Assembly (NCBI RefSeq): GCF_001425945.1
Contig: NZ_LMEB01000001.1
Span: 310,001-374,000 of the forward strand
Reading direction: 5' to 3'
Length of the DNA stretch: 64,000 nucleotides
DNA from: Brevundimonas sp. Root1279
GTDB lineage: Bacteria; Pseudomonadota; Alphaproteobacteria; Caulobacterales; Caulobacteraceae
This document shows positions 54,408 through 64,000 of this stretch, in pieces. Position 1 is the first letter of the stretch, and each line of letters starts with the position of its first letter. The notes under the pieces were generated by a model that had not been told where the DNA came from, ran no database searches, and was given only the letters and a program-made list of their open reading frames with translations. Made by a program: the position numbers and the translations under genes.

Positions 54408-55046
54408 CTACTGCGTCAGCAGCCCCTGCTCCTGCAGCGCGTCCGCTAGCTCGCCCGCGCCGACCCAGACGCGGGTGTAGCCGGCCTCGCCGAGGCGCTT
54501 CAGCTCGGTGGTCAGGTCGGCCTTGGGGGAGGCGGCGAAGCGGGCGTCGAAGCCCTGGCCGTCCTCGCTGATGCGGACCATCGGACGGCCCGTCTCGAGG
54601 CGGTGGAGGTAGCCCTCGTAGAGGACCTTGGCCTGTTCGGAGAGCAGGCCGGTCTCGACGTCCAGGCCGGCCTTCTTCAGCCGCTCGACGCCGCGCCCCG
54701 AGGCGAAGGGGGAGGGATCGACGGCGGCGACGACCACGCGGCTGACGCCGGCGTCCATCAGGAAGTTCGAGCAGGAGGTGCGGCCCGACGACCGGGCGCC
54801 GCACGGCTCCATGGTGACATAGGCGACGGCGCCCGCGGCCTTGTCGCCGGCGGCGGGGACGGCCTGTTCCTCGGCGTGGGGCCGCCCGCCCGGGGCGGTG
54901 GCCGCCTCGGCGACGATCTCGCCGTCCTTGACGATGACGCAGCCGACGGCCGGGTTGGGCCAGGTCTGGCCCATGCGCGCGGTGGCCAGCTCGATGGCCC
55001 GCCCCATGAAGCGGATGTCGTCCGAGGCCTGCTGCGCGCTGGTCAT
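54408..55046 (-). CDS. RibD-like zinc deaminase
   Basis: 212 residues from ATG 55046. It has the riboflavin-deaminase domain: MGRAIELATARMGQTWPNPAVGCVIV, zinc ligands in GRPHAEEQA (about 66-74) and EPCGARSSGRTSC (about 95-107). RRVVVAA-like DPSPFASGRGVERLKKAGLDVETG matches RibD. Full RibD is about 360 residues with a reductase domain, which is absent here; only about 60 residues follow. It may be a split RibD deaminase or a related deaminase. Confidence 0.78.
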   Translation of the reverse strand: MTSAQQASDDIRFMGRAIELATARMGQTWPNPAVGCVIVKDGEIVAEAATAPGGRPHAEEQAVPAAGDKAAGAVAYVTMEPCGARSSGRTSCSNFLMDAGVSRVVVAAVDPSPFASGRGVERLKKAGLDVETGLLSEQAKVLYEGYLHRLETGRPMVRISEDGQGFDARFAASPKADLTTELKRLGEAGYTRVWVGAGELADALQEQGLLTQ

Positions 55047-55051
55047 GGTGG

Positions 55052-55771
55052 TCAGGCTCCCGGGATCGGCGGCAGGGGCTGGGCGCGGTCGGCGTCCAGG
55101 TAGCGGGCGTCGGTCGGCTTCAGGTTCGGGTCGAGGTCGATCTCGAGCGGATTGCCGGTCGGGATCTCGACGCCGACGATCTGGTCGTCCGGCACGGCGA
55201 ACAGGTGCTTCACGATGGCGCGCAACGAGTTGCCGTGGGCGGCGATCAGCACGTCGTCGCCGGCCTTGAGGCGGGGGGCGATGGCCTCGTTCCAATAGGG
55301 CAGGACGCGGTCGAGCGTGGTCTTCAGGCTCTCGGTGTCCGGGATGGTCTGGCCGGCGTAGCGGGCGTCCGAGCCGAAGTCGAACTCGCCGCCGGGGGCC
55401 AGCGGGGGCGGCGGCACGTCGTAGCTGCGGCGCCAGATCTTGACCTGGTCCTCGCCGTGCAGGGCCGCGGTCTCGGCCTTGTCCAGACCGGTCAGGCCAC
55501 CGTAGTGGCGCTCGTTCAGCCGCCAGTCCTCGACCACCGGCACGTCCTTGAGGCCGGCGGAGTCCAGGGCCAGGGCGCCGGTGCGCTTGGCGCGGGTCAG
55601 GACCGAGGTGAACATGACGTCGGGGGTGAAGCCGGCCTGGGCGATCAGTTCGCCGCCGCGCCGCGCCTGGGCCTCGCCTTCCGCCGTCAGGTCGACGTCG
55701 ACCCAGCCGGTGAAGCGGTTCTCGAGGTTCCACTGGCTTTGGCCGTGGCGCAGCAGGATCAGGCGGGGCAT
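55052..55771 (-). CDS. gpmA: 2,3-bisphosphoglycerate-dependent phosphoglycerate mutase
   Basis: 239 residues from ATG 55771. The catalytic His is in [10 protein letters not shown], with [18 protein letters not shown] and the second His in [18 protein letters not shown]. It interconverts 3- and 2-phosphoglycerate in glycolysis. It stands 5 bp upstream of the RibD-like gene on the same strand. Confidence 0.95.
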   Translation of the reverse strand: MPRLILLRHGQSQWNLENRFTGWVDVDLTAEGEAQARRGGELIAQAGFTPDVMFTSVLTRAKRTGALALDSAGLKDVPVVEDWRLNERHYGGLTGLDKAETAALHGEDQVKIWRRSYDVPPPPLAPGGEFDFGSDARYAGQTIPDTESLKTTLDRVLPYWNEAIAPRLKAGDDVLIAAHGNSLRAIVKHLFAVPDDQIVGVEIPTGNPLEIDLDPNLKPTDARYLDADRAQPLPPIPGA

Positions 55772-55930
55772 GCGGGTCTCCGAAGATGATCCGGTGGGGT
55801 AGGCCCGGCCTCGGGACCGGTCAAGGTTGGCTGACCTCAGGGCAACGCCGCACCCATAGCGCTGTTCCCGCGTTGTTGTGGCCCTCCAGCGGCCTGCTAT
55901 ACCGGGCGCCGCTCGCATCAGGACCCGAAC

Positions 55931-57427
55931 ATGATCAAGCCGCGCCAGGACCTTCGCCCCAACACGGCCGAGTACGAGACCACGCCGCTGGTGAAGCCGA
56001 CCGGGTTCCGGGAGTACGACGCGCGCTGGATCCTGGATAAGGAGATCAACCTGCTCGGCATCCAGGCGCTCGGCCTGGGCCTGGCGACCTACATCCACGA
56101 GATCGGCCAGACGCCGCGCATCGTGGTCGGGCACGACTACCGCTCCTATTCGCTGAGCGTGAAACAGGCCCTGATCCTGGGCCTGCTGGAAGGCGGCATG
56201 GAGGTGCTGGACATCGGCCTGGCCCTGTCGCCGATGGCCTATTTCGCCCAGTTCGCGCTGGAGGCGCCATGCGTGGCCATGGTCACCGCCAGCCATAACG
56301 AGAACGGCTGGACCGGGGTCAAGATGGGCGCCCAGCCGCCGCTGACCTTCGGCCCCGACGAGATCGGGCGGCTGAAGGACATCGTGCTGGAAGGGCAGGG
56401 CGTGTCGCGGGGCGGCGGGAGCCTGGTCCGGGTCGAGGACTTCCGCGAGCGCTACATCGAAGAGATCAGCCAGGTGAAGCTGACCCGCCCGATCAAGGTG
56501 GTCGCCGCCTGCGGCAACGGCACGGCCGGCGCCTTCGCCCCGGAGGCCCTGCGCCGCATGGGCGCCGAGGTCATCGAGATGGACGTCGAGCTCGACTACA
56601 CCTTCCCGAAATACAATCCGAACCCGGAAGACCACGCCATGCTGATGCAGATGGCCCAGCGGGTGCGCGAGACGGGGGCCGACCTGGCGCTCGGCTTCGA
56701 CGGCGACGGCGACCGCTGCGGGGTGGTCGACGACACGGGCGAGGAGATCTTCGCCGACAAGATCGGCCTGATGCTGGGCCGCGACCTGTCGGCCCTGCAC
56801 CCCAACGCCACCTTCGTCGTCGATGTGAAGTCGACCGGGCTGTACAAGACCGACGAGGTTCTGAAGGCCAATGGCGCGAACACCGTCTACTGGAAGACGG
56901 GTCACTCCTACATCAAGCGCAAGACCGCCGAGCTGGGCGCCCTGGCCGGGTTCGAGAAGTCGGGCCACTTCTTCTTCAACGCCCCGCTGGGCCACGGCTA
57001 TGACGACGGCATCGTCGCCGCCGGCGCCGTGCTGGCCATGCTGGATCGGAACCCCGGCAAGAGGCTGAGCGAGCTGAAGGCGGCCCTGCCGGACGCCTGG
57101 ACCTCGCTCACCATGTCGCCGCACTGCGACGACGAGCTGAAGTACGAGGTGCTGGAGCGGATCGTCGCCGAGTATCAGGCCCTGGCGGACAGCGGCGGCG
57201 AGATCCTGGGCCGCAAGATCGTCGAGGCCATCACCGTCAACGGCGTGCGCGTGCACCTCGAGGACGGCTCGTGGGTGCTGGTTCGCGCCTCGTCGAACAA
57301 GCCGGAGCTGGTGGTGGTGGTCGAGAGCATGCGCTCCGAAGACGACATGCGCGCCCTGTTCCGCGAGGAGGTGAAGCCGCGGCTGGCGAAGTACGCCGAG
57401 ATCGGGGCCTACAACCAGGAGATCTGA
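55931..57427 (+). CDS. pgmG: phosphoglucomutase/phosphomannomutase PgmG
   Basis: 498 residues. The phosphoserine loop [16 protein letters not shown] is at about 118-133, the metal-binding loop FDGDGDRCG at about 256-264, and the sugar-binding [10 protein letters not shown] further on. The sequence matches the alphaproteobacterial PgmG group, which makes glucose-1-phosphate and mannose-1-phosphate for polysaccharide. The gene heads a run with the FAD protein and DUF805. Confidence 0.9.
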   Translation: MIKPRQDLRPNTAEYETTPLVKPTGFREYDARWILDKEINLLGIQALGLGLATYIHEIGQTPRIVVGHDYRSYSLSVKQALILGLLEGGMEVLDIGLALSPMAYFAQFALEAPCVAMVTASHNENGWTGVKMGAQPPLTFGPDEIGRLKDIVLEGQGVSRGGGSLVRVEDFRERYIEEISQVKLTRPIKVVAACGNGTAGAFAPEALRRMGAEVIEMDVELDYTFPKYNPNPEDHAMLMQMAQRVRETGADLALGFDGDGDRCGVVDDTGEEIFADKIGLMLGRDLSALHPNATFVVDVKSTGLYKTDEVLKANGANTVYWKTGHSYIKRKTAELGALAGFEKSGHFFFNAPLGHGYDDGIVAAGAVLAMLDRNPGKRLSELKAALPDAWTSLTMSPHCDDELKYEVLERIVAEYQALADSGGEILGRKIVEAITVNGVRVHLEDGSWVLVRASSNKPELVVVVESMRSEDDMRALFREEVKPRLAKYAEIGAYNQEI

Positions 57428-57431
57428 ACGA

Positions 57432-58751
57432 GTGGCCGACGGCAGCCTGCGCATCGCGATCATCGGCGGAGGCTTCTCCGGCGCCATGCTGGCTGCGCGG
57501 CTGGCCGAGGCGGGCGTGGGCTCGGCGCTGATCGACCGGACGGGATCGTTCGGGCCGGGGCTGGCCTATTCGACGCCGTTCGAGGGTCACCTGCTGAATG
57601 TGCGCGCCAACCGGATGAGCGCGGTCGAGGGGCGGCCCGACGACTTCACCGACTGGCTGAGGGATCACGCCGGCTGGCGGGCGGACCCCGAGGGTTTCGC
57701 GCCGCGCCGGTTCTACGGCGAGTACCTGCAGCACCGGCTGAACACAGTGCGGCTGGCCCATCCGGGCCTGATCGAGCTGGTCACCGGCGAGGTGCGGGCG
57801 ATCGAGGCGGACGGCGTTCAGCTGGCTGACGGGCGGCGGATCGAGGCGGCAGCGGTGGTGCTGGCGACCGGCAATCCGGCCCCGGCGACGGCGGAGGGGC
57901 GCTCCGGTCGGCTGATTCACGACCCGTGGGGCCCCGGGGCTCTGGACAAGATCGGACCGGAGGACGCGGTGGTCATCGTCGGCTCGGGCCTGACGATGAT
58001 CGACATGGCCCTGTGGCTGGAGGCGAACGGGCGGAGGGGGCCGATCCGGGTGCTGTCGCGGCGCGGCCTGACGCCGCGGGCCCATGGCGCGCACCACGAC
58101 GCCCCGACGCCGCCGACCGCGACCCTGCTCGAGGGCGCGCCGTCGGAACGGCTGGCGGAGGCGCGACGGCTGTCGGCCGAGAGCGGCTGGCGGAGCGTCA
58201 TGGAGGGGTTGCGGCCGGTCACCGCCCGGCTGTGGAGCGAAGCGGACGCGCCGACCCGCGCCCGCTGGCTGCGCCACCTGCGCCCGTGGTGGGACGTGCA
58301 TCGCCACCGCGTCGCGCCCGAAGTGCAGGCCGCGATCGACCGGCTGACCGCCGAGGGGCGGCTGACCGTTTCGGCGGGGCGGGTGGAGCGGATCGCCGCG
58401 GACGCCGACGGCGTCTCGGTGCGCTGGCGGCCGCGCGACGGCTCGGGCCAGCCCCCCATCACCGGAGACTGGCTGATCGACTGCACCGGCCCGGGCCACG
58501 ACCCGGCGAAGGACCCCCTGACAGGGCCGCTGATCAAGAGCGGCCGGGCGCGGCTGGACCCCTTGCGGATCGGGCTGGACGTCGCCGCGGACGGCCGGCT
58601 GATCGGCGCGGACGGAACGCCGGACGACCGCCTGTTCGTCCTCGGCCCGCCGGCCCGCGCGGCCTTCTGGGAGACCACCGCCGTGCCGGACATCCGCAAG
58701 CGGATCGAAGGTCTGGCGGGCGTCTTGGCCAAGGCGAGCGATGCCGTCTAG
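57432..58751 (+). CDS. FAD/NAD(P)-binding protein (hydroxyacylglutathione-like oxidoreductase)
   Basis: 439 residues from GTG 57432, 4 bases after pgmG. The Rossmann motif [21 protein letters not shown] is near the start, and [21 protein letters not shown] at about 178-198 marks a second dinucleotide site. [13 protein letters not shown] [12 protein letters not shown] and [20 protein letters not shown] match the FAD-dependent group often found beside siderophore or peptide genes. The substrate is unknown. Confidence 0.8.
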   Translation: MADGSLRIAIIGGGFSGAMLAARLAEAGVGSALIDRTGSFGPGLAYSTPFEGHLLNVRANRMSAVEGRPDDFTDWLRDHAGWRADPEGFAPRRFYGEYLQHRLNTVRLAHPGLIELVTGEVRAIEADGVQLADGRRIEAAAVVLATGNPAPATAEGRSGRLIHDPWGPGALDKIGPEDAVVIVGSGLTMIDMALWLEANGRRGPIRVLSRRGLTPRAHGAHHDAPTPPTATLLEGAPSERLAEARRLSAESGWRSVMEGLRPVTARLWSEADAPTRARWLRHLRPWWDVHRHRVAPEVQAAIDRLTAEGRLTVSAGRVERIAADADGVSVRWRPRDGSGQPPITGDWLIDCTGPGHDPAKDPLTGPLIKSGRARLDPLRIGLDVAADGRLIGADGTPDDRLFVLGPPARAAFWETTAVPDIRKRIEGLAGVLAKASDAV

Positions 58752-58779
58752 CCTGTGCCCGGCAAGGGGAGACTGAGCC

Positions 58780-59367
58780 ATGGCCAATCCGATCATCCGG
58801 GGCGTCAGCAGCCTGACGCGCTTTTCCGGGCGCGACCGGCGCAGGCAGTTCTGGCCCTATGCCGGGGTGGTGATCGCCCTGAGCTACGGCCTGATGATGG
58901 TGTTCGGCGTCGCGGCCATGGCTCCGATGATCACCGCCATGACCGACTATGCGGCGGCCAATCCCGAGCATGCGACGGTGACCACCGGGCCCGGTCATTA
59001 CGAGGTCAGCATCGACGCCGCGGCGCCGGGCGCGCCCAGTCCTGATTTTCTACCGTTCCTGACGGTCGTCGGGGCCGTCGCCCTGATCGCCGTCGTCCTG
59101 CTTTCCGCTGCGGTGTCGCGGCGTCTGCACGACACCGGGCGGACGGCGTTGTGGGGCCTGGCGCCGCTGCCTTTCCTGACTTTCGGACTGGTCGTGACGC
59201 CGATGATGATGGGGAATTTCATGGGCGAGGCAGAGCCGAACTTCGCCCTGTTCGGCCTGCTGTTCCTCAACAACGTCGTCTACATGGCGGCCCTGGTGGG
59301 CTTGATCGCCGTGCTGTGTCTGGCCACCAAGCCGGGGCCGAACCGGTACGGCGAGGAGCCGGCCTAG
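58780..59367 (+). CDS. DUF805 membrane protein
   Basis: 195 residues with three to four membrane segments and the DUF805 motif [20 protein letters not shown] at the N-terminus, followed by [19 protein letters not shown]. The function is unknown. It overlaps glmM tail to tail by 4 bases. Confidence 0.85.
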   Translation: MANPIIRGVSSLTRFSGRDRRRQFWPYAGVVIALSYGLMMVFGVAAMAPMITAMTDYAAANPEHATVTTGPGHYEVSIDAAAPGAPSPDFLPFLTVVGAVALIAVVLLSAAVSRRLHDTGRTALWGLAPLPFLTFGLVVTPMMMGNFMGEAEPNFALFGLLFLNNVVYMAALVGLIAVLCLATKPGPNRYGEEPA

Positions 59368-60713
59368 CCCGCCGCCTTCACCGCCGCCGCCACGTCGGCG
59401 ACCACCGCCTTGACCAGCTTGGCGTCGTCGCCCTCGGCCATGACGCGGATCAGCTTCTCGGTGCCCGAGGGACGGACCAGCAGGCGGCCGACGCCTGCGA
59501 GGCGGGCCTCGGCGTCGGCGATGGCGGCCTTGACCTTGGCGTCCTCCAGCGGCTTGCCGGCGGTGTAGCGGACGTTCTCGAGCTTCTGCGGAACGGTCTC
59601 GAACTGGCGGGCCAGCTCGCTCATCGGCTTGCCGCTTTCGACGAGCACGGCGAGCACCTGCAGGGCGCTCATCAGGCCGTCGCCGGTGGTGGCGTAGTCG
59701 TGCAGGATGATGTGTCCCGACTGTTCGCCGCCGAGGTTGAAGCCGCCTTCGCGCATCCGCTCCATGACGTAGCGGTCGCCGACCTTGGTGCGCTCCAGGG
59801 TCAGGCCCTCGGCCTGCAGCCGGCGCTCGAGACCGAGGTTGGACATGACGGTGGCGACCAGGCCGCCGCCCTTCAGCTGGCCGCGCTTGGCCCAGTCCAG
59901 GGCGACCAGGGCCATGATCTGGTCGCCGTCGACCACGCGACCGTTCTCGTCGCAGATGATGACCCGGTCGGCGTCGCCGTCCAGCGCGATGCCGACGTCG
60001 GCGCGGTAGCGTTTCACCGCCTCGGCCAGGGTCTCGGGATGGGTCGAGCCGCACTGGTCGTTGATGTTCAGGCCGTTCGGCTCGACGCCGACGGCGCAGA
60101 CCTCGGCGCCCAGTTCATAGAGGGTGGTCGGCGCGACCTTGTAGCCGGCGCCGTTGGCGCAATCGACGGCGATGCGCAGGCCCTGCAGGCTCAGGCCCTT
60201 GGGGAAGCTGGCCTTGGCGATCTCGACGTAGCGCGCCTGGCTGTCGTCGATGCGCTTGACCCGGCCGATGCGGTCGGCGGCGGCGAGGCCCGAGCCCAGG
60301 TCCTCGTCCATCATCGACTCGATCTTCAGCTCGACCTCGTCCGAGAGCTTGTAGCCGTCCGGGCCGAACAGCTTGATGCCGTTGTCGAGGAAGGCGTTGT
60401 GCGAGGCCGAGATCATCACCCCGATGTCGGCGCGCATCGAGCGGGTCATCATGGCGACGCCCGGCGTCGGCAGCGGCCCGAAGGTGCGCACGTCCATGCC
60501 CGCCGAGGAGAAGCCGGCGACCAGGGCCGGCTCGATCATATAGCCGGACAGCCGGGTGTCCTTGCCGATCACCACCAGGTGGCGGCGATCGTCCGAGGAC
60601 ATGAACATCCGCCCTGCGGCGAGGCCGACCCGCAGCGCCACTTCGGGCGTCATCGGATAGGTGTTAGCGCGGCCGCGAATGCCGTCGGTGCCGAAATAGC
60701 GTCTCTCAGCCAA
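59364..60713 (-). CDS. glmM: phosphoglucosamine mutase
   Basis: 449 residues from TTG 60713. The family always starts [13 protein letters not shown], here preceded by TTG with an AGAGGAAG Shine-Dalgarno 7 nt upstream. The longer frame to 60944 runs into glmS and is rejected. The phosphoserine loop [18 protein letters not shown] is at about 97-114 and the sugar-binding GEQSGHIIL at about 333-341. It makes glucosamine-1-phosphate. Confidence 0.95.
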   Translation of the reverse strand: MAERRYFGTDGIRGRANTYPMTPEVALRVGLAAGRMFMSSDDRRHLVVIGKDTRLSGYMIEPALVAGFSSAGMDVRTFGPLPTPGVAMMTRSMRADIGVMISASHNAFLDNGIKLFGPDGYKLSDEVELKIESMMDEDLGSGLAAADRIGRVKRIDDSQARYVEIAKASFPKGLSLQGLRIAVDCANGAGYKVAPTTLYELGAEVCAVGVEPNGLNINDQCGSTHPETLAEAVKRYRADVGIALDGDADRVIICDENGRVVDGDQIMALVALDWAKRGQLKGGGLVATVMSNLGLERRLQAEGLTLERTKVGDRYVMERMREGGFNLGGEQSGHIILHDYATTGDGLMSALQVLAVLVESGKPMSELARQFETVPQKLENVRYTAGKPLEDAKVKAAIADAEARLAGVGRLLVRPSGTEKLIRVMAEGDDAKLVKAVVADVAAAVKAAG

Positions 60714-60879
60714 GCGTGGTCTTCCTCTCGGGCGGCGCGCAGAAACCTTGCGAAACCGCTTTTTAGGTGCATATCCGGGCGCCTGTCGCCTACACCGGCG
60801 CCAGACAGTCAGGGTCCGGATTAGACCCTCCAGAGGCTGCACGCAAAGCGCGGCCCGCAGATTTCCGAGGGACAAATTC

Positions 60880-62694
<1,815 letters not shown>

Positions 62695-62765
62695 GGCCGC
62701 TCAAGAGGGCTACGAAGTTCCGTATTGTGCGTTAGGGTGCCCGCCCTCGCAGTTCAGGACTTCGC

Positions 62766-63644
62766 ATGCCCGCCCATTCCCGCCGCCTTCGCAAGGCCGT
62801 GCTGCCCGTCGCCGGCCTCGGCACCCGCGTGCTGCCCGGCACCAAGACCACGCCGAAGGAGCTGCTCAACGTCGTCGACCGGCCGATCCTCAGCTACATC
62901 GTGGAAGAGGCGCGTGAGGCCGGGATCGAGCACATCGTCTTCGTGACGGGGCGCTCGAAGGGGGCGATCGAGGACTATTTCGACCACCAGGTCGAGCTCG
63001 AGGCCCAGCTGCTGGCCAAGGGCAAGACGGACATCCTGGAGATGATGAACGCCGAGCTGGCCAGCGCCGGCGAGATGAGCTTCACCCGCCAGATGCAGCC
63101 CAAGGGGCTGGGTCACGCGGTCTGGTGCGCCCGCGACATCATCGGCGACGAGCCGTTCGCCGTGATCCTGCCGGACGTCATCGTCGACGGCCAGCCGGGC
63201 GCGCTGAAGCAGCTGGCCGATGTCTACGCCGAGGTCGGCGGCAACGTCATCGGCGTCGAGTCGGTGCCCGAGAGCGAGACCCACAAATACGGCATCGTGG
63301 ATCCCGACGGCCGCGACGGCGACCGCATCCGCATGAAGGGGATGGTCGAGAAGCCGCCGCGCGGCGAGGCGCCGTCTAACCTGTCGATCTCGGGCCGCTA
63401 CATCCTGCAGCCGGAAATCTTCAACATTCTCGAGACCCAGGAGCGCGGGGCGGGCGGCGAGATCCAGCTGACCGACGGCATGGCGCGGCTGATGCGCGAC
63501 CAGATGTTCACTGCGGTCGAGTACGCCGGGGTGACGCACGACTGCGGCGACAAGATCGGCCTGCTGCGCGCCAACGTCGCCCTGGCCCTGAAGCGTCAGG
63601 ATCTCGGCGAGGCGGCGCGCGCCGCCATCACCGCCCTTCTCTGA
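62766..63644 (+). CDS. galU: UTP-glucose-1-phosphate uridylyltransferase
   Basis: 292 residues. The nucleotidyltransferase signature is AVLPVAGLGTRVLPGTKTTP (about 10-29), followed by LINVVDRPIL-like ELLNVVDRPILSYIVEEA. The C-terminal EIQLTDGMARL segment also matches GalU. It makes UDP-glucose for lipopolysaccharide and other glycans, downstream of the PgmG product. Confidence 0.95.
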   Translation: MPAHSRRLRKAVLPVAGLGTRVLPGTKTTPKELLNVVDRPILSYIVEEAREAGIEHIVFVTGRSKGAIEDYFDHQVELEAQLLAKGKTDILEMMNAELASAGEMSFTRQMQPKGLGHAVWCARDIIGDEPFAVILPDVIVDGQPGALKQLADVYAEVGGNVIGVESVPESETHKYGIVDPDGRDGDRIRMKGMVEKPPRGEAPSNLSISGRYILQPEIFNILETQERGAGGEIQLTDGMARLMRDQMFTAVEYAGVTHDCGDKIGLLRANVALALKRQDLGEAARAAITALL

Positions 63645-63650
63645 AGCGAA

Positions 63651-63869
63651 TTACCGCGCGCGGATCGGACCGCCGCGGATCATGCAGACGTTGTCGAGCT
63701 CGGGGCGGCCGGTATTGGCGCCGGAAGCCTGCAGGATGCCCTCGCGCGCCTTGCAGTCGGCGGCCAGCCGCTCAAGTTCGGTCTGCTCCGGACCCGGCGT
63801 CGCGGTCGAGGCGCAGGCGCCGAGCGCCAGAGCGGCCGAAAGGACGAGGGAGGTGAGGGCGATACGCAT
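63651..63869 (-). CDS. small lipoprotein
   Basis: 72 residues. The signal MRIALTSLVLSAALALGAC ends in the lipobox Cys. The mature part has two more Cys (about 39 and 62) and is polar. The function is unknown. It is convergent with galU, only 6 bp between the stops. Confidence 0.7.
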   Translation of the reverse strand: MRIALTSLVLSAALALGACASTATPGPEQTELERLAADCKAREGILQASGANTGRPELDNVCMIRGGPIRAR

Positions 63870-63907
63870 GAACAGTCTCCAGGATGACCGTATAATGCAA
63901 AGCTTGT

Positions 63908-64000
63908 TCAGCGGTTCCTGTCTACCGCGTCGATGAGACGCTCCAGCTCGGCGGGCGCGGACAGGCGGTGGTCGCCGCCCTCGATCAGGTCCAGCCGCAC
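63908..64000 (-). CDS. alpha/beta hydrolase, C-terminal end only
   Basis: The final 30 codons of a minus-strand gene whose 5' part is outside the window. The residues DLIEGGDHRLSAPAELERL match the catalytic-His end of carboxylesterase-type alpha/beta hydrolases (GGDHRLS). Its stop codon is at 63908-63910. The frame continues to the window edge without a stop. Confidence 0.6.
   Translation of the reverse strand: MRLDLIEGGDHRLSAPAELERLIDAVDRNR

Noticed and set aside
60714..60879. glmS ribozyme or riboswitch between glmM and glmS
   Set aside because: The 166-bp gap shows no conserved glmS ribozyme core, and that ribozyme is mainly found in Gram-positive bacteria.

Overview
The window is GC-rich alphaproteobacterial chromosome. 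Its gene content fits Caulobacterales, most likely a Brevundimonas-like genome: dnaA-dnaN-recF with rpsT upstream, GANTC (CcrM) sites in the dnaA leader, a PgmG-type hexose phosphate mutase, lysC next to ptsP, and an Flp pilin. The genus is inferred from gene content and codon bias, not from a marker gene. Almost all of the window is dense core gene content. No rRNA, canonical tRNA, CRISPR array, transposase or integrase is visible.

Layout. 1-2.9 kb: the 3' end of an alpha/beta hydrolase, then on the minus strand a Ro60 (TROVE/Rsr) RNA-binding protein with a small overlapping HTH protein downstream. Upstream of Ro60 is a gene-free stretch that folds into four tandem Y-RNA-like non-coding RNAs under two promoters, each with the same palindrome between its -35 and -10. 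This is the most unusual part of the window. 3-7.7 kb: mmsA, two exported or anchored unknowns, and a class V aminotransferase. 7.8-13.7 kb: secA, then a lipoprotein PPIase, argJ and mutT. 13.7-19.1 kb: Flp pilin, a methyltransferase diverging from comF, a tightly overlapping comF-grxC-nitrilase-DUF1178 run, and small lipoproteins including a lipocalin. 19.1-28.2 kb: ubiG, lysC, ptsP, a RodZ-like HTH membrane protein, ispG, a GST and three lipoproteins. 28.2-35.3 kb: TauE/SafE, prfA and the replication cluster rpsT-dnaA-dnaN-recF. 35.3-40.1 kb: an enoyl-CoA hydratase, two DUF1697 paralogues, TraB/GumN, mutM and a cytochrome c'. 40.3-50.8 kb: an OPT transporter, typA, GlsB, an XRE regulator, a histidinol-phosphatase-like enzyme, a lysophospholipase-like hydrolase, two exported methyltransferase-fold paralogues, and an Hsp20 gene with a ROSE-like thermometer. 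50.9-54.4 kb: a pentapeptide-repeat protein and four orphan genes, each separated from the next by a hairpin repeat. 54.4-64 kb: a RibD-like deaminase, gpmA, pgmG, an FAD protein, DUF805, glmM and glmS back to back, galU, a small lipoprotein and the C-terminal end of another hydrolase.

Functional links. pgmG, glmM, glmS and galU together supply sugar-phosphate and nucleotide-sugar precursors for the envelope. dnaA, dnaN and recF form a replication module, and its intergenic gaps carry tandem-heptad inverted repeats that recur at other same-strand junctions in the window. In the Ro60 locus the last Y RNA forms the 5' leader of the Ro60 mRNA, which suggests that protein and RNA are made together and may be autoregulated.
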